This document shows, in pieces, positions 43,947 to 53,974 of a stretch of DNA of 64,000 bases (its first letter is position 1; each line of letters starts with the position of its first letter). The translations under genes were made by a program, and so were the position numbers. The notes beneath the pieces were generated by a model, which was not told the DNA's origin, ran no database searches, and saw only the letters and a program-made list of their open reading frames with translations. Where the stretch lies: the NCBI RefSeq assembly GCF_015752045.1, contig NZ_JADOUS010000005.1, positions 1 through 64,000 on the forward strand, read 5' to 3'. This DNA comes from Arthrobacter_D sp015752045. GTDB taxonomy: Bacteria > Actinomycetota > Actinomycetes > Actinomycetales > Micrococcaceae.

Positions 43947-45203
43947 GTGCACCCACAGTCCCAGCAGTCCTCGTTCGCCTTCTCCGTCAACCACCGCCTC
44001 GAGGACACGACGCCGGGAGCCGGCGGGCGGCGGCACGGACGAACCGGGACGATCACCACCCCGCACGGCGAGATCCGCACACCCGCCTTCATCCCCGTGG
44101 GCACCAAGGCGACCGTGAAGGCCGTCCTGCCCGGGGCGATGTCCGAGGTCGGCGCCCAGGCACTGCTCGCCAACGCCTACCACCTGTACCTGCAGCCGGG
44201 CGCGGACATCCTCGACGAGGCCGGCGGGCTCGGCGCGTTCATGAACTGGCAGGGCCCCACCTTCACGGACTCCGGCGGCTTCCAGGTGATGAGCCTCGGA
44301 TCGGGCTTCAAGAAGGTCATCTCCATGGACGTCCCCGTGGACGCCGACACGGCGGGTGCGGACGACCGCATCGCCGTGGGCAAGGAACGCCTCGCGCACA
44401 TCGACGACGACGGCGTCTGGTTCAAGAGCCACCTGAACGGGGACCGCCACCGTTTCACTCCCGAGATCTCGATGCAGGTGCAGCACCAGCTCGGCGCGGA
44501 CGTCATGTTCGCCTTCGACGAGCTGACCACGCTCATGAACTCCCGCGGCTACCAGGAGGAATCCCTCGAAAGGACCCGGTTGTGGGCCCTGCGCTGCATC
44601 GCTGAACACCAGCGGCTCACCGGCGAGCGCAGCCACCGCCCCTACCAGGCCCTGTTCGGCGTCATCCAGGGTGCACAGTACGAGGACCTCCGGCGGAAGG
44701 CGTCCGCGGATCTCGGTGCCATGGACTTCGACGGGTTCGGTATCGGCGGCGCGCTGGAGAAGGAGAATCTCGGGACGATTCTCGGGTGGTGCAGCGACGA
44801 ACTGCCGGAGGACAAGCCCCGGCACCTTCTCGGCATCTCGGAGCCGGATGACCTGTTCACCGCAATCGAGAACGGTGCCGACACCTTCGACTGCGTCTCC
44901 CCCACGCGGGTGGCCCGCAATTCCGCGTTCTATACGCCCCACGGCCGCTGGAATCTCTCCAACGCCCGGTTCAAGAGGGACTTCGGGCCCCTCGTCGACG
45001 GGTGTGACTGCTACACCTGCGGGAACTATTCGCGTGCCTATATCCATCACCTGTTCAAGGCGAAGGAAATGGTGTCCGCGACCCTCATCTCGATCCACAA
45101 TGAAAGATTCGTCATCCGCATGGTCGACGACGCCCGTGCGGCCATCGACGACGGGACGTTCCCCGAACTGAAAGCCGACGTGCTGGGTTCGTACTACCGA
45201 TAA
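43947..45203 (+). CDS. tgt: tRNA-guanine transglycosylase
   Basis: 418 aa. TGT hallmarks are clear: TPAFIPVGTKATVKAV, the substrate aspartate in FTDSGGFQVMSLG, GFGIGGALEKE, the nucleophile Asp in FDCVSPTRVARN, and the zinc site CDCYTC with His in TLISIHN. It inserts 7-deazaguanine or queuine at tRNA position 34. No queuosine synthesis gene is in the window, so the base may be salvaged. Two adjacent GTG codons (43944, 43947) could start it. CAAAAT lies exactly 6 nt before the second, which I prefer. Confidence 0.95.
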   Translation: MHPQSQQSSFAFSVNHRLEDTTPGAGGRRHGRTGTITTPHGEIRTPAFIPVGTKATVKAVLPGAMSEVGAQALLANAYHLYLQPGADILDEAGGLGAFMNWQGPTFTDSGGFQVMSLGSGFKKVISMDVPVDADTAGADDRIAVGKERLAHIDDDGVWFKSHLNGDRHRFTPEISMQVQHQLGADVMFAFDELTTLMNSRGYQEESLERTRLWALRCIAEHQRLTGERSHRPYQALFGVIQGAQYEDLRRKASADLGAMDFDGFGIGGALEKENLGTILGWCSDELPEDKPRHLLGISEPDDLFTAIENGADTFDCVSPTRVARNSAFYTPHGRWNLSNARFKRDFGPLVDGCDCYTCGNYSRAYIHHLFKAKEMVSATLISIHNERFVIRMVDDARAAIDDGTFPELKADVLGSYYR

Positions 45204-45351
45204 ACCCTGTTCCTCACAAGACGCTGTGGAATTCTTGTCGAATGTCGGACCGGATCACGGAAGATCGCTGATAATCTCCGACTGTACAATCTTCCCGGTC
45301 AGAAGCCCCTGGTTCTTGAACGGGAAGTTCACCGCAGATAACGGGGGAACA

Positions 45352-45888
45352 ATGCGGAGTCTCAGGCCGCTTTTCTTATGCGCGGCCGTGGGCTCCATCG
45401 CCCTTTCCGGCTGCACGTCGCCACCTGCCGACGTCCCCGACGCCCCGGCATCAGCACCGTCGGCCCCACCATCGACGACGGCGCCCGGATCGCCGGTCGC
45501 ACCGACGACGGCCGGGGCCGCAGCGACGGGGGCGGATCTGCCGGCAACGGTGGCGCCCGATCCGGGACCGAGCGTCGAGGCGACCCTGGAAACCAGCACG
45601 GAGTCCGTGCCCGCGAATCCGACCGCCATCGCCAATGAGGCCCTGAGCGATGTCGTGTGCACGGCGGACGCAGCGGGCATCTGGTCCTTCTCCGGGACGC
45701 TGACGAACACCACCGACACGGCAGTGACCTTCTCCGTCGTCGTCGCCGTCGGCAGCACCAGCAGCGTGGCCGGTCGCGCGAGCATCGAACAAACAGTCCC
45801 AGCCGGCGGCACGGCTGAAGTCCGCGCTGATGCCTTCGCCGACGGGGCCCCAGCATCCTCTACCTGTCAGGCGGTTGTCTCCCGGTGA
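45352..45888 (+). CDS. secreted lipoprotein with FxLYD-like domain
   Basis: 178 aa with a lipobox (SIALSGCTSP, Cys ~19), a Pro/Ala/Thr spacer (~22-90) and a small beta-sandwich-like domain (~95-178). Its GIWSFSGTLTNTTDTAVTFSVVVAVG resembles FxLYD-type domains that describe tissue-like envelope proteins of unknown role. GGGGGA precedes the ATG. A 148-nt gap upstream has a possible TACAAT -10 near 45285. Its stop overlaps the next start by 4 nt, so it is coupled to the L,D-transpeptidase gene. Confidence 0.7.
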   Translation: MRSLRPLFLCAAVGSIALSGCTSPPADVPDAPASAPSAPPSTTAPGSPVAPTTAGAAATGADLPATVAPDPGPSVEATLETSTESVPANPTAIANEALSDVVCTADAAGIWSFSGTLTNTTDTAVTFSVVVAVGSTSSVAGRASIEQTVPAGGTAEVRADAFADGAPASSTCQAVVSR

Positions 45889-48089
45889 ACCATTCATCCA
45901 CGTCCCTTCCGGCGCGCGCGCTCGCTGTGGTCTCGCTGGCCGCACTCCTTCTTTCCGGACTCGCTCCGGGCGCCGTCGCGGCGCCGGTGCCCTCGCCGAC
46001 GGTCGCGGAGCAGACTCCTCCCGCGACCCCTCCTGCAACCCTTCCCGCGGCTCCGGCCACGGCCGATCCCGGCACGACGCCCCCAGCAGCAGTGCTGAGG
46101 ACCCCCGCGCCGGAGAGCCCGGAAGCGGGTCCGGAGCCATCGACCTCCGCATCGGTTCCGCCGGAGCTTCCAGCGTCGGAGGTTCCTGCGGTCCCGGACC
46201 CGGCCGAACCCTCGGATCAGGAACCCGCAGAGCCTGGGACCCAGGAGCCGACCGCCCCGGCGGAAGCACGAGACCCCGAGGCCGGTGCTGCCGCAGCGGG
46301 CCCCTTCACCCCCATCGGCGGCATCGCCGCGAAATGGCGGGAGCTCGGCGGCGCCACAGGCGCACTGGGCGAACCGACCTCCAATGAATCCTGCGATGCG
46401 GCAGGGCACTGTGTGGAGACGTTCGTCGGCGGGGAGATCCACTACACCCCCTCCACCGGAGCGCACGCAGGACTGTTCACCTCCGGCAACACCGGCCCCC
46501 GATGGGCAGCCATCGGAGGCCTGGGCGCTGTCGGCTACCCGACCACCGACGAACAGTGCACCACGGGTGGCTGCTCCCAGCGGTTCTCCAACGGGACAGA
46601 CCTCACCTGGAGCACGAAGGCCGGGCACCAGCAGGTATGGACCCGCGGCGCCATCGGCGGCGCCCTGTACACCCTGTACGGCGGCTACGCTGCTGCCGGT
46701 CACCCGTCCTCGGCCGAGGTGTGCGGCAAGCGTGACAGGGGATGCGTCCAGGACTTCGGCGGCCTCCGGATCCTGTGGTCCGCATCGTCCGGCGCCTACG
46801 GTGTGTGGACCCCCGGAGCCATCGGTGGCGCCTACTCGGGGACCGGGGCGGAGAACGGCTGGCTCGGTTATCCGACGTCCAGGGAGACCTGCGGGCTGCG
46901 GTCGGCCGGCTGTAAGCAGACCTACCAGCGCGGGGTGATCTCCTGGTCACCGGCCACAGGCGCCCACATCAGCCGCGGCGGGATGCTCGCCGCCTGGGCG
47001 GCCCGCGGCGCCCAGAACGGTGTACTCGGCTATCCCCTCGAGAACGAGGTGTGCGGGCAGCCCGACGGCGGGTGTGTCCAGAAGTACCAGGGCGGCTCGA
47101 CCTACTGGTCCCCGGCGACGGGCGGACACTCGACGAACGGTGACATCGGTGCGCGCTACAGGAACCTGGGCGCCAACAACGGCTACCTGGGTTACCCGCT
47201 GGAGGCCGAAGTCTGCGGCCAACGGAACGGTGGCTGCTACCAGCGGTTCCTGGGTGGCGTGATCCTCTGGTCACCCGCGACCGGGTCCCAGCCCGTCCGC
47301 GGCGGGATGAAGACCAGGTACGAGTCGTTGGGCCGGCACCTCAGCTACCTGGGCTACCCCCAGACGCCCGAACGCTGCGAGGGCGGCGAATGCGTCCAAC
47401 CCTTCCAGGGCGGCTTCATCTCCTGGAATGGTTCCAGCAGCCGGGACCACCGGCACACCGAATGCTCCACCCTGAACGACGGCCGCTCCAAGTACCCGAC
47501 GGGCGGGGCGAAGAGGGTCCTCCTCACCATCGCCGGCGCGTACGGCCAGAGTAACGCCAGCGCCGTGTACTGCCAGAAGGTGGCGGGGACGTACGTCACC
47601 GACTGGAAGACGGATGCCAGGGTAGGAGCCAGCGGCTTCAAGAGGCCGGGAGTGCCCTCCGGGCCGACCCGCTTCAACTACTCCCCCACCGGGTCCTACT
47701 CCGTGACCGAGGCCTTCGGCCTGGGCAACCCCGGCACCGCACTGCCCTACCGCACGCTCAACCCCCGTTCACGCTGGGGCGGCAATCCGAACACGTCCAC
47801 CTACAACAAGTACTTCGAGTCCTCCACCTGGGTGGGGTATGACGAGGACATGTGGTACTTCGCGACACGAGGCACCCACGACTACCGGCAGGGTGCCGTG
47901 ATCAACTACAACCGGCCGCCGGATTCGCCCATCGTGCAGGACGCGGGCTTCGCCATCTTCCTGCACGAGAACAAGGTTCCGACCGCCGGGTGCATCGCGC
48001 TCGACGACTGGGCCGTCGAGGACTACCTGAGGAAATCGACTCCCGGGGACCGCATCATCATGGGCGTCGCATCGGACCTGTTCCGGTAG
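45885..48089 (+). CDS. secreted LGFP-repeat protein with L,D-transpeptidase-like domain
   Basis: 734 aa from GTG 45885. Signal peptide, then a Pro/Ala-rich stretch (~35-138), then seven LGFP repeats (~140-520). Every repeat has a paired-cysteine loop (Cx4-6C, e.g. VCGQPDGGC), presumably disulfide-bonded. The C-terminal domain (~525-734) carries FLHENKVPTAGCIAL, matching the HX..[ST]xGC catalytic pattern of YkuD-type L,D-transpeptidases, with the Cys nucleophile present. It would cross-link or modify peptidoglycan while bound to the wall. Coupled to the lipoprotein gene upstream. Confidence 0.85.
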   Translation: MNHSSTSLPARALAVVSLAALLLSGLAPGAVAAPVPSPTVAEQTPPATPPATLPAAPATADPGTTPPAAVLRTPAPESPEAGPEPSTSASVPPELPASEVPAVPDPAEPSDQEPAEPGTQEPTAPAEARDPEAGAAAAGPFTPIGGIAAKWRELGGATGALGEPTSNESCDAAGHCVETFVGGEIHYTPSTGAHAGLFTSGNTGPRWAAIGGLGAVGYPTTDEQCTTGGCSQRFSNGTDLTWSTKAGHQQVWTRGAIGGALYTLYGGYAAAGHPSSAEVCGKRDRGCVQDFGGLRILWSASSGAYGVWTPGAIGGAYSGTGAENGWLGYPTSRETCGLRSAGCKQTYQRGVISWSPATGAHISRGGMLAAWAARGAQNGVLGYPLENEVCGQPDGGCVQKYQGGSTYWSPATGGHSTNGDIGARYRNLGANNGYLGYPLEAEVCGQRNGGCYQRFLGGVILWSPATGSQPVRGGMKTRYESLGRHLSYLGYPQTPERCEGGECVQPFQGGFISWNGSSSRDHRHTECSTLNDGRSKYPTGGAKRVLLTIAGAYGQSNASAVYCQKVAGTYVTDWKTDARVGASGFKRPGVPSGPTRFNYSPTGSYSVTEAFGLGNPGTALPYRTLNPRSRWGGNPNTSTYNKYFESSTWVGYDEDMWYFATRGTHDYRQGAVINYNRPPDSPIVQDAGFAIFLHENKVPTAGCIALDDWAVEDYLRKSTPGDRIIMGVASDLFR

Positions 48090-48108
48090 CAGCCCCGCAC
48101 CGCGCCAA

Positions 48109-48142
48109 GAGGACCCCCGACGGGAGACCGCCGGGGGTCCTC
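48109..48142 (+). terminator. terminator-like hairpin after the LGFP-transpeptidase gene
   Basis: GAGGACCCCCG (48109-48119) is perfectly inverted at 48132-48142 with a 12-nt loop, 20 nt after the stop codon. Confidence 0.65.
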
Positions 48143-48203
48143 GCGTCCCACCAGCCGTCAGGCCTACCCAGGAACCCCGCGATACCTGCCCGCACCATCC
48201 CTG

Positions 48204-48252
48204 TTCGAACGTGTTCAATTCTGGGCTACACTCCGAATTGAACACGTTCGAA
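48204..48252. promoter_or_regulatory. TetR operator overlapping its own promoter
   Basis: TTCGAACGTGTTCAATTC (48204-48221) is perfectly inverted at 48235-48252, 13-nt spacer. Each arm holds its own GAAC-N2-GTTC core, so two dimers could bind. A -10-like TACACT (48227-48232) lies in the spacer and a -35-like TTCGAA at 48204-48209 (17-bp spacing). The right arm ends 10 nt before the tetR ATG, next to its AAAAGGAGG ribosome site. Binding here would shut off the gene. Confidence 0.85.
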
Positions 48253-48262
48253 AAGGAGGCCC

Positions 48263-48928
48263 ATGCCCTCGCCGACGGCCAAGAGCGAAGCAACCCGGGA
48301 GTTGCTGGTCTCCACCGCGCTCCGGCTGTTCCGCGAGACCGGCTACGAGAAGACGACCATGCGGGCCATCGCGGCGGCCGCCGATGTCTCCACGGGAAGT
48401 GCCTACTACTACTTCGCCTCGAAGGACGACCTCGTCCACGAGCTGTACCGCAGCCTCCAGGAGGAGCACCGCTCCCTCGCACTCCCCCGCCTGCGCGAGG
48501 GCCAGAATCTCGGCGAGCTCCTGCGGATCGTCCTGAACACGGGGATCGGCGTGATGGGGCCATACCACGACTTCGGCTCCAACTTCATCAGCATCGCCAT
48601 CAAGCCGTCCGCGACCACGAGCCCGTTCGGCAGCGAGTCCGCTGTGGCCAGGGCCCGCGCCATCTCGCTGTTCCGGCAGGCCGTGGCGATGTCCAGGCCG
48701 CAGCCGCCCCTGGCCATCCGCGACGACCTCCCCGAACTCCTCTGGTACGCCTCCATGGGCATCACCCTCTTCTGGGTCTACGACTCCTCCCCCGACCAGG
48801 TCCGCACGCGGCGGCTCATCGATCAGGCCGCGCCGCTCCTCTCGAAGCTCGTGATCCTCTCCCGGCTTCCCGTGGTGCGGAAGATCGTCGAGGACATCGT
48901 GCAACTCATCCGGGGGACCCGACAATGA
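48263..48928 (+). CDS. TetR-family transcriptional regulator
   Basis: 221 aa. The N-terminal helix-turn-helix domain is typical: ALRLFRETGYEKTTMRAIAAAADVSTGSAYYYFASKDDLV. The helical C-terminal ligand domain is not assignable to a known effector. AAGGAGG precedes the ATG by ~5 nt. The perfect 18-bp inverted repeat directly upstream indicates autoregulation. Its stop overlaps the next membrane-protein gene by 4 nt, so that gene is the likely co-regulated target. Confidence 0.93.
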   Translation: MPSPTAKSEATRELLVSTALRLFRETGYEKTTMRAIAAAADVSTGSAYYYFASKDDLVHELYRSLQEEHRSLALPRLREGQNLGELLRIVLNTGIGVMGPYHDFGSNFISIAIKPSATTSPFGSESAVARARAISLFRQAVAMSRPQPPLAIRDDLPELLWYASMGITLFWVYDSSPDQVRTRRLIDQAAPLLSKLVILSRLPVVRKIVEDIVQLIRGTRQ

Positions 48929-49365
48929 CGAAGGAACCGCCCGTGACGGCCGACGACGACGCCGGGCGCCACACACTGGACCCCCGCCGCCGGGTGACGT
49001 TCGGGGTCGGCGCCGTCGCCGTGGGGTTCCTCGTGGGGCTCGCGACCCTCGCCCTGGCGTTCGCCGTCTCCTGGGGGCCGGGCGCCCCGGGCGTCTTCCT
49101 CCTGGCGCTCTGGTACGGCATCGGCGTCGGCGTGCTCACCGGCCTGCCCCTCGGCATCGTGCTCGGGCTCCTGCTGCGCCCCGTGGCGAACCAGTGGGTG
49201 CACGTCGGCGTCTTCTTCGCCGCCTTCACCCTGGCCTCCTTCATCGTGATCGCCCTGCTGTCACCCTCCCGGGTGTTCCTCGAGAGCCTCCCCATCGCCC
49301 TGATCATCGGAGGCGCCGGCGCCATCGCCCGCGCCAGCGTCTGGAAGCTGGTCCGCGTGCAATGA
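48925..49365 (+). CDS. four-helix membrane protein co-transcribed with tetR
   Basis: 146 aa with four hydrophobic segments (GAVAVGFLVGLATLALAFAV, LLALWYGIGVGVLTGLPLGI, VGVFFAAFTLASFIVIALL, LPIALIIGGAGAIARA) and short polar ends. No family is recognised and it is not a typical efflux pump. ATG 48925 overlaps the tetR stop. It is probably repressed by the TetR protein. Confidence 0.75.
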   Translation: MTKEPPVTADDDAGRHTLDPRRRVTFGVGAVAVGFLVGLATLALAFAVSWGPGAPGVFLLALWYGIGVGVLTGLPLGIVLGLLLRPVANQWVHVGVFFAAFTLASFIVIALLSPSRVFLESLPIALIIGGAGAIARASVWKLVRVQ

Positions 49366-49472
49366 GCCCTGCCACAACACCCGGGACGGAGATTCGGACG
49401 ACCGGGGCCCGTGATCCCATCCCGTCCCGGATCGGGTGGCCGCCGCGGAGCGGAGTCGGGCAGACTAGGGAG

Positions 49473-50300
49473 ATGTCCGACACCCAGACCTCCGCAGCCC
49501 CCGCCCTCACCCTCACCATCGCCGGGTCCGAGGCGACGGGCGGCGCCGGAGCCCAGGCCGATCTCAAGACGTTCCAGGAACTCGACGTCTACGGCATCGT
49601 CGCGCTGACCTGCATCGTCTCCTTCGACCCGAAGAACCAGTGGCAGCACCGCTTCGTACCGGTGGACCAGCAGGTGATCGCCGACCAGCTCGAGGCGATC
49701 CAGTCCTGCTACCCCCTCCGCACCGTCAAGCTGGGCATGCTCGGCACTCCCGCGACCATCGACACCGTGGCCACCGCCCTGAAGAGCCAGGAGTGGGACA
49801 ACGTGGTCCTGGATCCGGTGCTGATCTGCAAGGGGCAGGAGCCCGGCGCCGCCCTCGACACCGATGAAGCCCTGAAGGCGAACATCCTGCCGCTGGCCAC
49901 CTTCGTCACCCCCAACCACTTCGAGGCGGAGTCCCTCTCCGGCATCACCATCGAGTCCCTCGAGGACCTCGAGGAAGCTGCCCGCATCATCCACCACCGG
50001 AGCGGGGCCGTGGTCCTCGCCAAGGGCGGGGTGCGCATCGAAGGCCCCGACGCCGTCGACGTCTACTTCGACGGCGAGACGCTCGAGGTCCTGTCCTCCC
50101 CGAAGGTGGGCGAGGTCGCCGTCAGCGGCGCCGGCTGCACGCTCGCAGCGGCGATCGCCGCAGAACTCGCGAAGGGTTCGACCCCGCTGGACGCCGCCCG
50201 CACCGCCAAGGCCTTCGTGACCGAGGGCATCCGCAACCGCGTCAGCTCCAACGCCCCGTTCGACGCCGTCTGGCAGGGCGGCGCGGGGTCCATCCGGTAG
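49473..50300 (+). CDS. PfkB-like pyridoxal/hydroxymethylpyrimidine kinase
   Basis: 275 aa of the ThiD/PdxK ribokinase-like class. It begins LTLTIAGSEATGGAGAQADLKTF, where ThiD has GSDxSGGAGIQAD, and continues VKLGMLGTP, VLDPVLICKGQ, TPNHFEAESLSG and the catalytic-base segment VSGAGCTLAAAIAAELAKG. It phosphorylates pyridoxal or HMP; the E-for-D change in the GSE motif and the KGQ loop lean to the pyridoxine-kinase branch. CAGACT lies 6 nt before the ATG. No other thiamine or B6 genes adjoin it. Confidence 0.88.
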   Translation: MSDTQTSAAPALTLTIAGSEATGGAGAQADLKTFQELDVYGIVALTCIVSFDPKNQWQHRFVPVDQQVIADQLEAIQSCYPLRTVKLGMLGTPATIDTVATALKSQEWDNVVLDPVLICKGQEPGAALDTDEALKANILPLATFVTPNHFEAESLSGITIESLEDLEEAARIIHHRSGAVVLAKGGVRIEGPDAVDVYFDGETLEVLSSPKVGEVAVSGAGCTLAAAIAAELAKGSTPLDAARTAKAFVTEGIRNRVSSNAPFDAVWQGGAGSIR

Positions 50301-50311
50301 CCCGGCACACG

Positions 50312-50887
50312 ATGGACGCCGCGGCGGGGCAGGAGGGCACCGGAGCAGGGGACACCCCGGCTCGGGACGACGCCGACCGCGGGCCCGGTCCCGACGCAGG
50401 GCCCCCGTCACGCGACGACAGGCACGGCGAGACCGGGAACCAGCGCCTCGACCGCAACTGGCAGGACATGCTGCAGGAGCTGCGCGTCATGCAGGCCGGT
50501 ATCCAGATCCTGGCCGGATTCCTGCTGATCCTGCCCTTCCAGCGCCGCTTCGAAGAGCTCGACGACGTCCAGGTGACCGTCTACCTGTGCCTGCTGTGCT
50601 TGTCCGTCCTGATCCAGGCCCTGTTGCTGTCGACGGTCAACCTGCACCGGGCCCTGTTCGGCCTCCATGTGAAGGCGACGCTCGTCGGGCACACCGCGGC
50701 GATCATCCCCCTCGCCACGGCGCTCGTGGGGCTCGTGCTCGCGGGGACCCTCTGGCTGGTCTTCGACCTCGTGCTGGACCGGACCGCCAGCCTCGTCGTG
50801 GCGGCAGCGCTCCTGGTCGTGGAGGCGGTCCTCTGGGCCGCCTACCCCCTGGCCCTCCGCCGTCGTGCGCTCGGAGGGCGCCCCTGA
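50312..50887 (+). CDS. DUF6328-type membrane protein
   Basis: 191 aa. A charged, Gly/Asp-rich N-terminal tail (~1-45) precedes WQDMLQELRVMQAGIQILAGFLLILPF, the entry motif of this small family, and about four membrane helices. Function unknown. It follows the kinase gene by 11 nt on the same strand. Confidence 0.7.
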   Translation: MDAAAGQEGTGAGDTPARDDADRGPGPDAGPPSRDDRHGETGNQRLDRNWQDMLQELRVMQAGIQILAGFLLILPFQRRFEELDDVQVTVYLCLLCLSVLIQALLLSTVNLHRALFGLHVKATLVGHTAAIIPLATALVGLVLAGTLWLVFDLVLDRTASLVVAAALLVVEAVLWAAYPLALRRRALGGRP

Positions 50888-50920
50888 CCCGCAGCCGGGT
50901 GCACCGGTGCAGGGACTGCG

Positions 50921-52405
50921 TCAGCCCGAGTGCGTGGCGAGGAACGCGTACACCTCGGTCTCGTCCACACCCGGGAACGCCCCCGGCGGCATCGCCGCGA
51001 GCAGGTGCGAGTGGGCGCGCGCGCTCGGCCAGGCATGGCCGGCCCATTCCCGTGCGAGATCCGCCGGTGGCTGGCGGCAGCATGACTCGTCGGGGCAGAA
51101 GGACTTCTCGCGGATGTCCGTGTCCCGCCCGCGGAACCATTTCACGTGCGAGTAGGGCACCCCGATGCTGAGCGAGAACTCCCCGCTGGCGGCGCGCTCG
51201 GTCCGCGCCGTGCACCAGTAGGTGCCGCTCGGGGTGTCCGTGTACTGGTTGTAGGCGCGGAACTTGTCCTGGACGTCGAACACCGCGCGCGAGGTCCAGC
51301 GGCGGCAGGAGGGCTGGCCCTCGATGGCGCCCGTGTGGTCCTGCGGGAAGGTCACGCCGTCGTTCTCGTAGGCCTTGTAGATGATGCCGCTCTTGTGCGT
51401 CTTCTGGAAGTGGGTGGGGATGTCGAGGTGCTCGGTGGCGAGGTTCGTGAACCGGTGCGCGGCCGTCTCGTAGGACACCGCGAAGTTGTCGCGGATGTCC
51501 TCCACGGAGATCTCCTTCGCCGCCTTCGCCCGCTTCAGGAACTCGACGGTGGGCCGCTCGGGCAGCAGGAGCGCCGCCGCGAAATAGTTGGTGGCGACCC
51601 GCTGGCGCAGGAACTCGCCGTAGTTCTCGGGTGTCCTGTGCTCCAGGACGTAGTGCCCGAGCGCCTGCAGCAGCACCGAGCGGGGGTCGTGATCGGTCCG
51701 CTGCGACTGCGTGAGGTAGATGCGGCGGTTCTTGAGGTCCGTGACGGACCGGGTGGAGTGCGGGAGGTCGCCCACGTGGTGCAGGGAGAAGCCGAGGTGT
51801 GCGGCGATGTCCGCGATCAGGTGCTGGGACACGGGGCCCGCACCGTAGCCGACGGCGTCGAGCACGGTCTGCGCCTGGACCTCGATCTCCTGGAAGTAGT
51901 TGTTCCGCTCCCGCATCACGGCGCGCAGTTCGGCGTTGGCCCGCCGCGCCTCCTCCGGCGTGGCCACCTGCTCGTTCAACCGCCGCTCGAGCTCGCCCTG
52001 CAGGCCCACGAGCGACTCCAGCACCTCCAGCGGCAGCCTCGACGAGATACGGACCTTCGGCAGCCCCAGCGACTCGTAGAGGGGGCCTCGCTGCGCGCGC
52101 TCCAGCGCGATCTCCAGGGCGGCCCGGCGCGACGGCGGCTCCGCGCCGAGCAGTTCGTCGATCGTCACCCCGAGTGCCACCGCGAGGCGCTGGAGCATGC
52201 CGAGCTTGGGCTCCCGCTTGCCGTTCTCGACGAGGGACAGCTGCGAGGCGACGGTGCCGACGGCGGCGCCCAGGTCATCAAGGGTGAGGCCCTTGGCCTT
52301 GCGGAGGTGCCGCACGCGCCGCCCCAGGCTGATGAGGTCCGGGGCCTCGCCCTCGACGCTCGGCGGGGTGGCAGAGGTGGGCTGTGCCCAGGCGGGAGTC
52401 GTCAT
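50921..52405 (-). CDS. ramB: RamB-like XRE/ScfR regulator of the glyoxylate genes
   Basis: 494 aa. The XRE helix-turn-helix (~27-82) has LGRRVRHLRKAKGLTLDDLG and ASQLSLVENGKREP. An ImmA/IrrE-like domain follows, whose HExxH is degraded to ALGHYVLEH. A C-terminal DUF2083-type domain has a cysteine cluster (FCPDESCCRQPP). This is the RamB/ScfR/MlrA-like architecture. RamB controls aceA, aceB and acetate genes in Corynebacterium, and here the gene is divergent from aceA. TATCGT (52412-52417, minus) sits exactly 6 nt before the ATG, so it looks leaderless. Confidence 0.9.
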   Translation of the reverse strand: MTTPAWAQPTSATPPSVEGEAPDLISLGRRVRHLRKAKGLTLDDLGAAVGTVASQLSLVENGKREPKLGMLQRLAVALGVTIDELLGAEPPSRRAALEIALERAQRGPLYESLGLPKVRISSRLPLEVLESLVGLQGELERRLNEQVATPEEARRANAELRAVMRERNNYFQEIEVQAQTVLDAVGYGAGPVSQHLIADIAAHLGFSLHHVGDLPHSTRSVTDLKNRRIYLTQSQRTDHDPRSVLLQALGHYVLEHRTPENYGEFLRQRVATNYFAAALLLPERPTVEFLKRAKAAKEISVEDIRDNFAVSYETAAHRFTNLATEHLDIPTHFQKTHKSGIIYKAYENDGVTFPQDHTGAIEGQPSCRRWTSRAVFDVQDKFRAYNQYTDTPSGTYWCTARTERAASGEFSLSIGVPYSHVKWFRGRDTDIREKSFCPDESCCRQPPADLAREWAGHAWPSARAHSHLLAAMPPGAFPGVDETEVYAFLATHSG

Positions 52406-52529
52406 TTCTTGACGATAAGCGAAGAAGTGCGTTTCTTGCCAGGGTCGGAGGGTAGGAACGTCGGCAGAAGTGGCGAATTGTTGGTTCCACACCCGCCGGG
52501 GCAGCCGGCCACCGACCAAGGAGACAGCA
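52406..52529. promoter_or_regulatory. ramB-aceA divergent control region
   Basis: This 124-nt gap contains the ramB leaderless -10 and two copies of TTTCTTG (near 52405 and 52430). The second copy is also one arm of AAGAA-N6-TTCTT (52422-52437). These are candidate RamB or related sites, but I do not see the published C. glutamicum RamB consensus. An aceA ribosome site AAGGAGA precedes its ATG. The aceA promoter is not clear. Confidence 0.35.
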
Positions 52530-53867
<1,338 letters not shown>

Positions 53868-53876
53868 TCCCCTCCC

Positions 53877-53937
53877 CGCCGAGAGGGCAGAAAAGACCAC
53901 GACACCCGTCCGGGCCGTCTTCTCTGTCCTCTCGGCG
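53877..53937 (+). promoter_or_regulatory. long imperfect hairpin between aceA and aceB
   Basis: Arms of 21 nt (53877-53897 and 53917-53937) pair at 19 positions plus one G-U, with a 19-nt loop. It starts 10 nt after the aceA stop and ends 37 nt before the aceB start. Without a U-tract it may be a partial terminator, an RNA-stability element or a processing site that sets the aceA to aceB ratio. Confidence 0.65.
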
Positions 53938-53974
53938 CACCCCGCATCGGCACCGAACTCCCCAGGAGCACACC

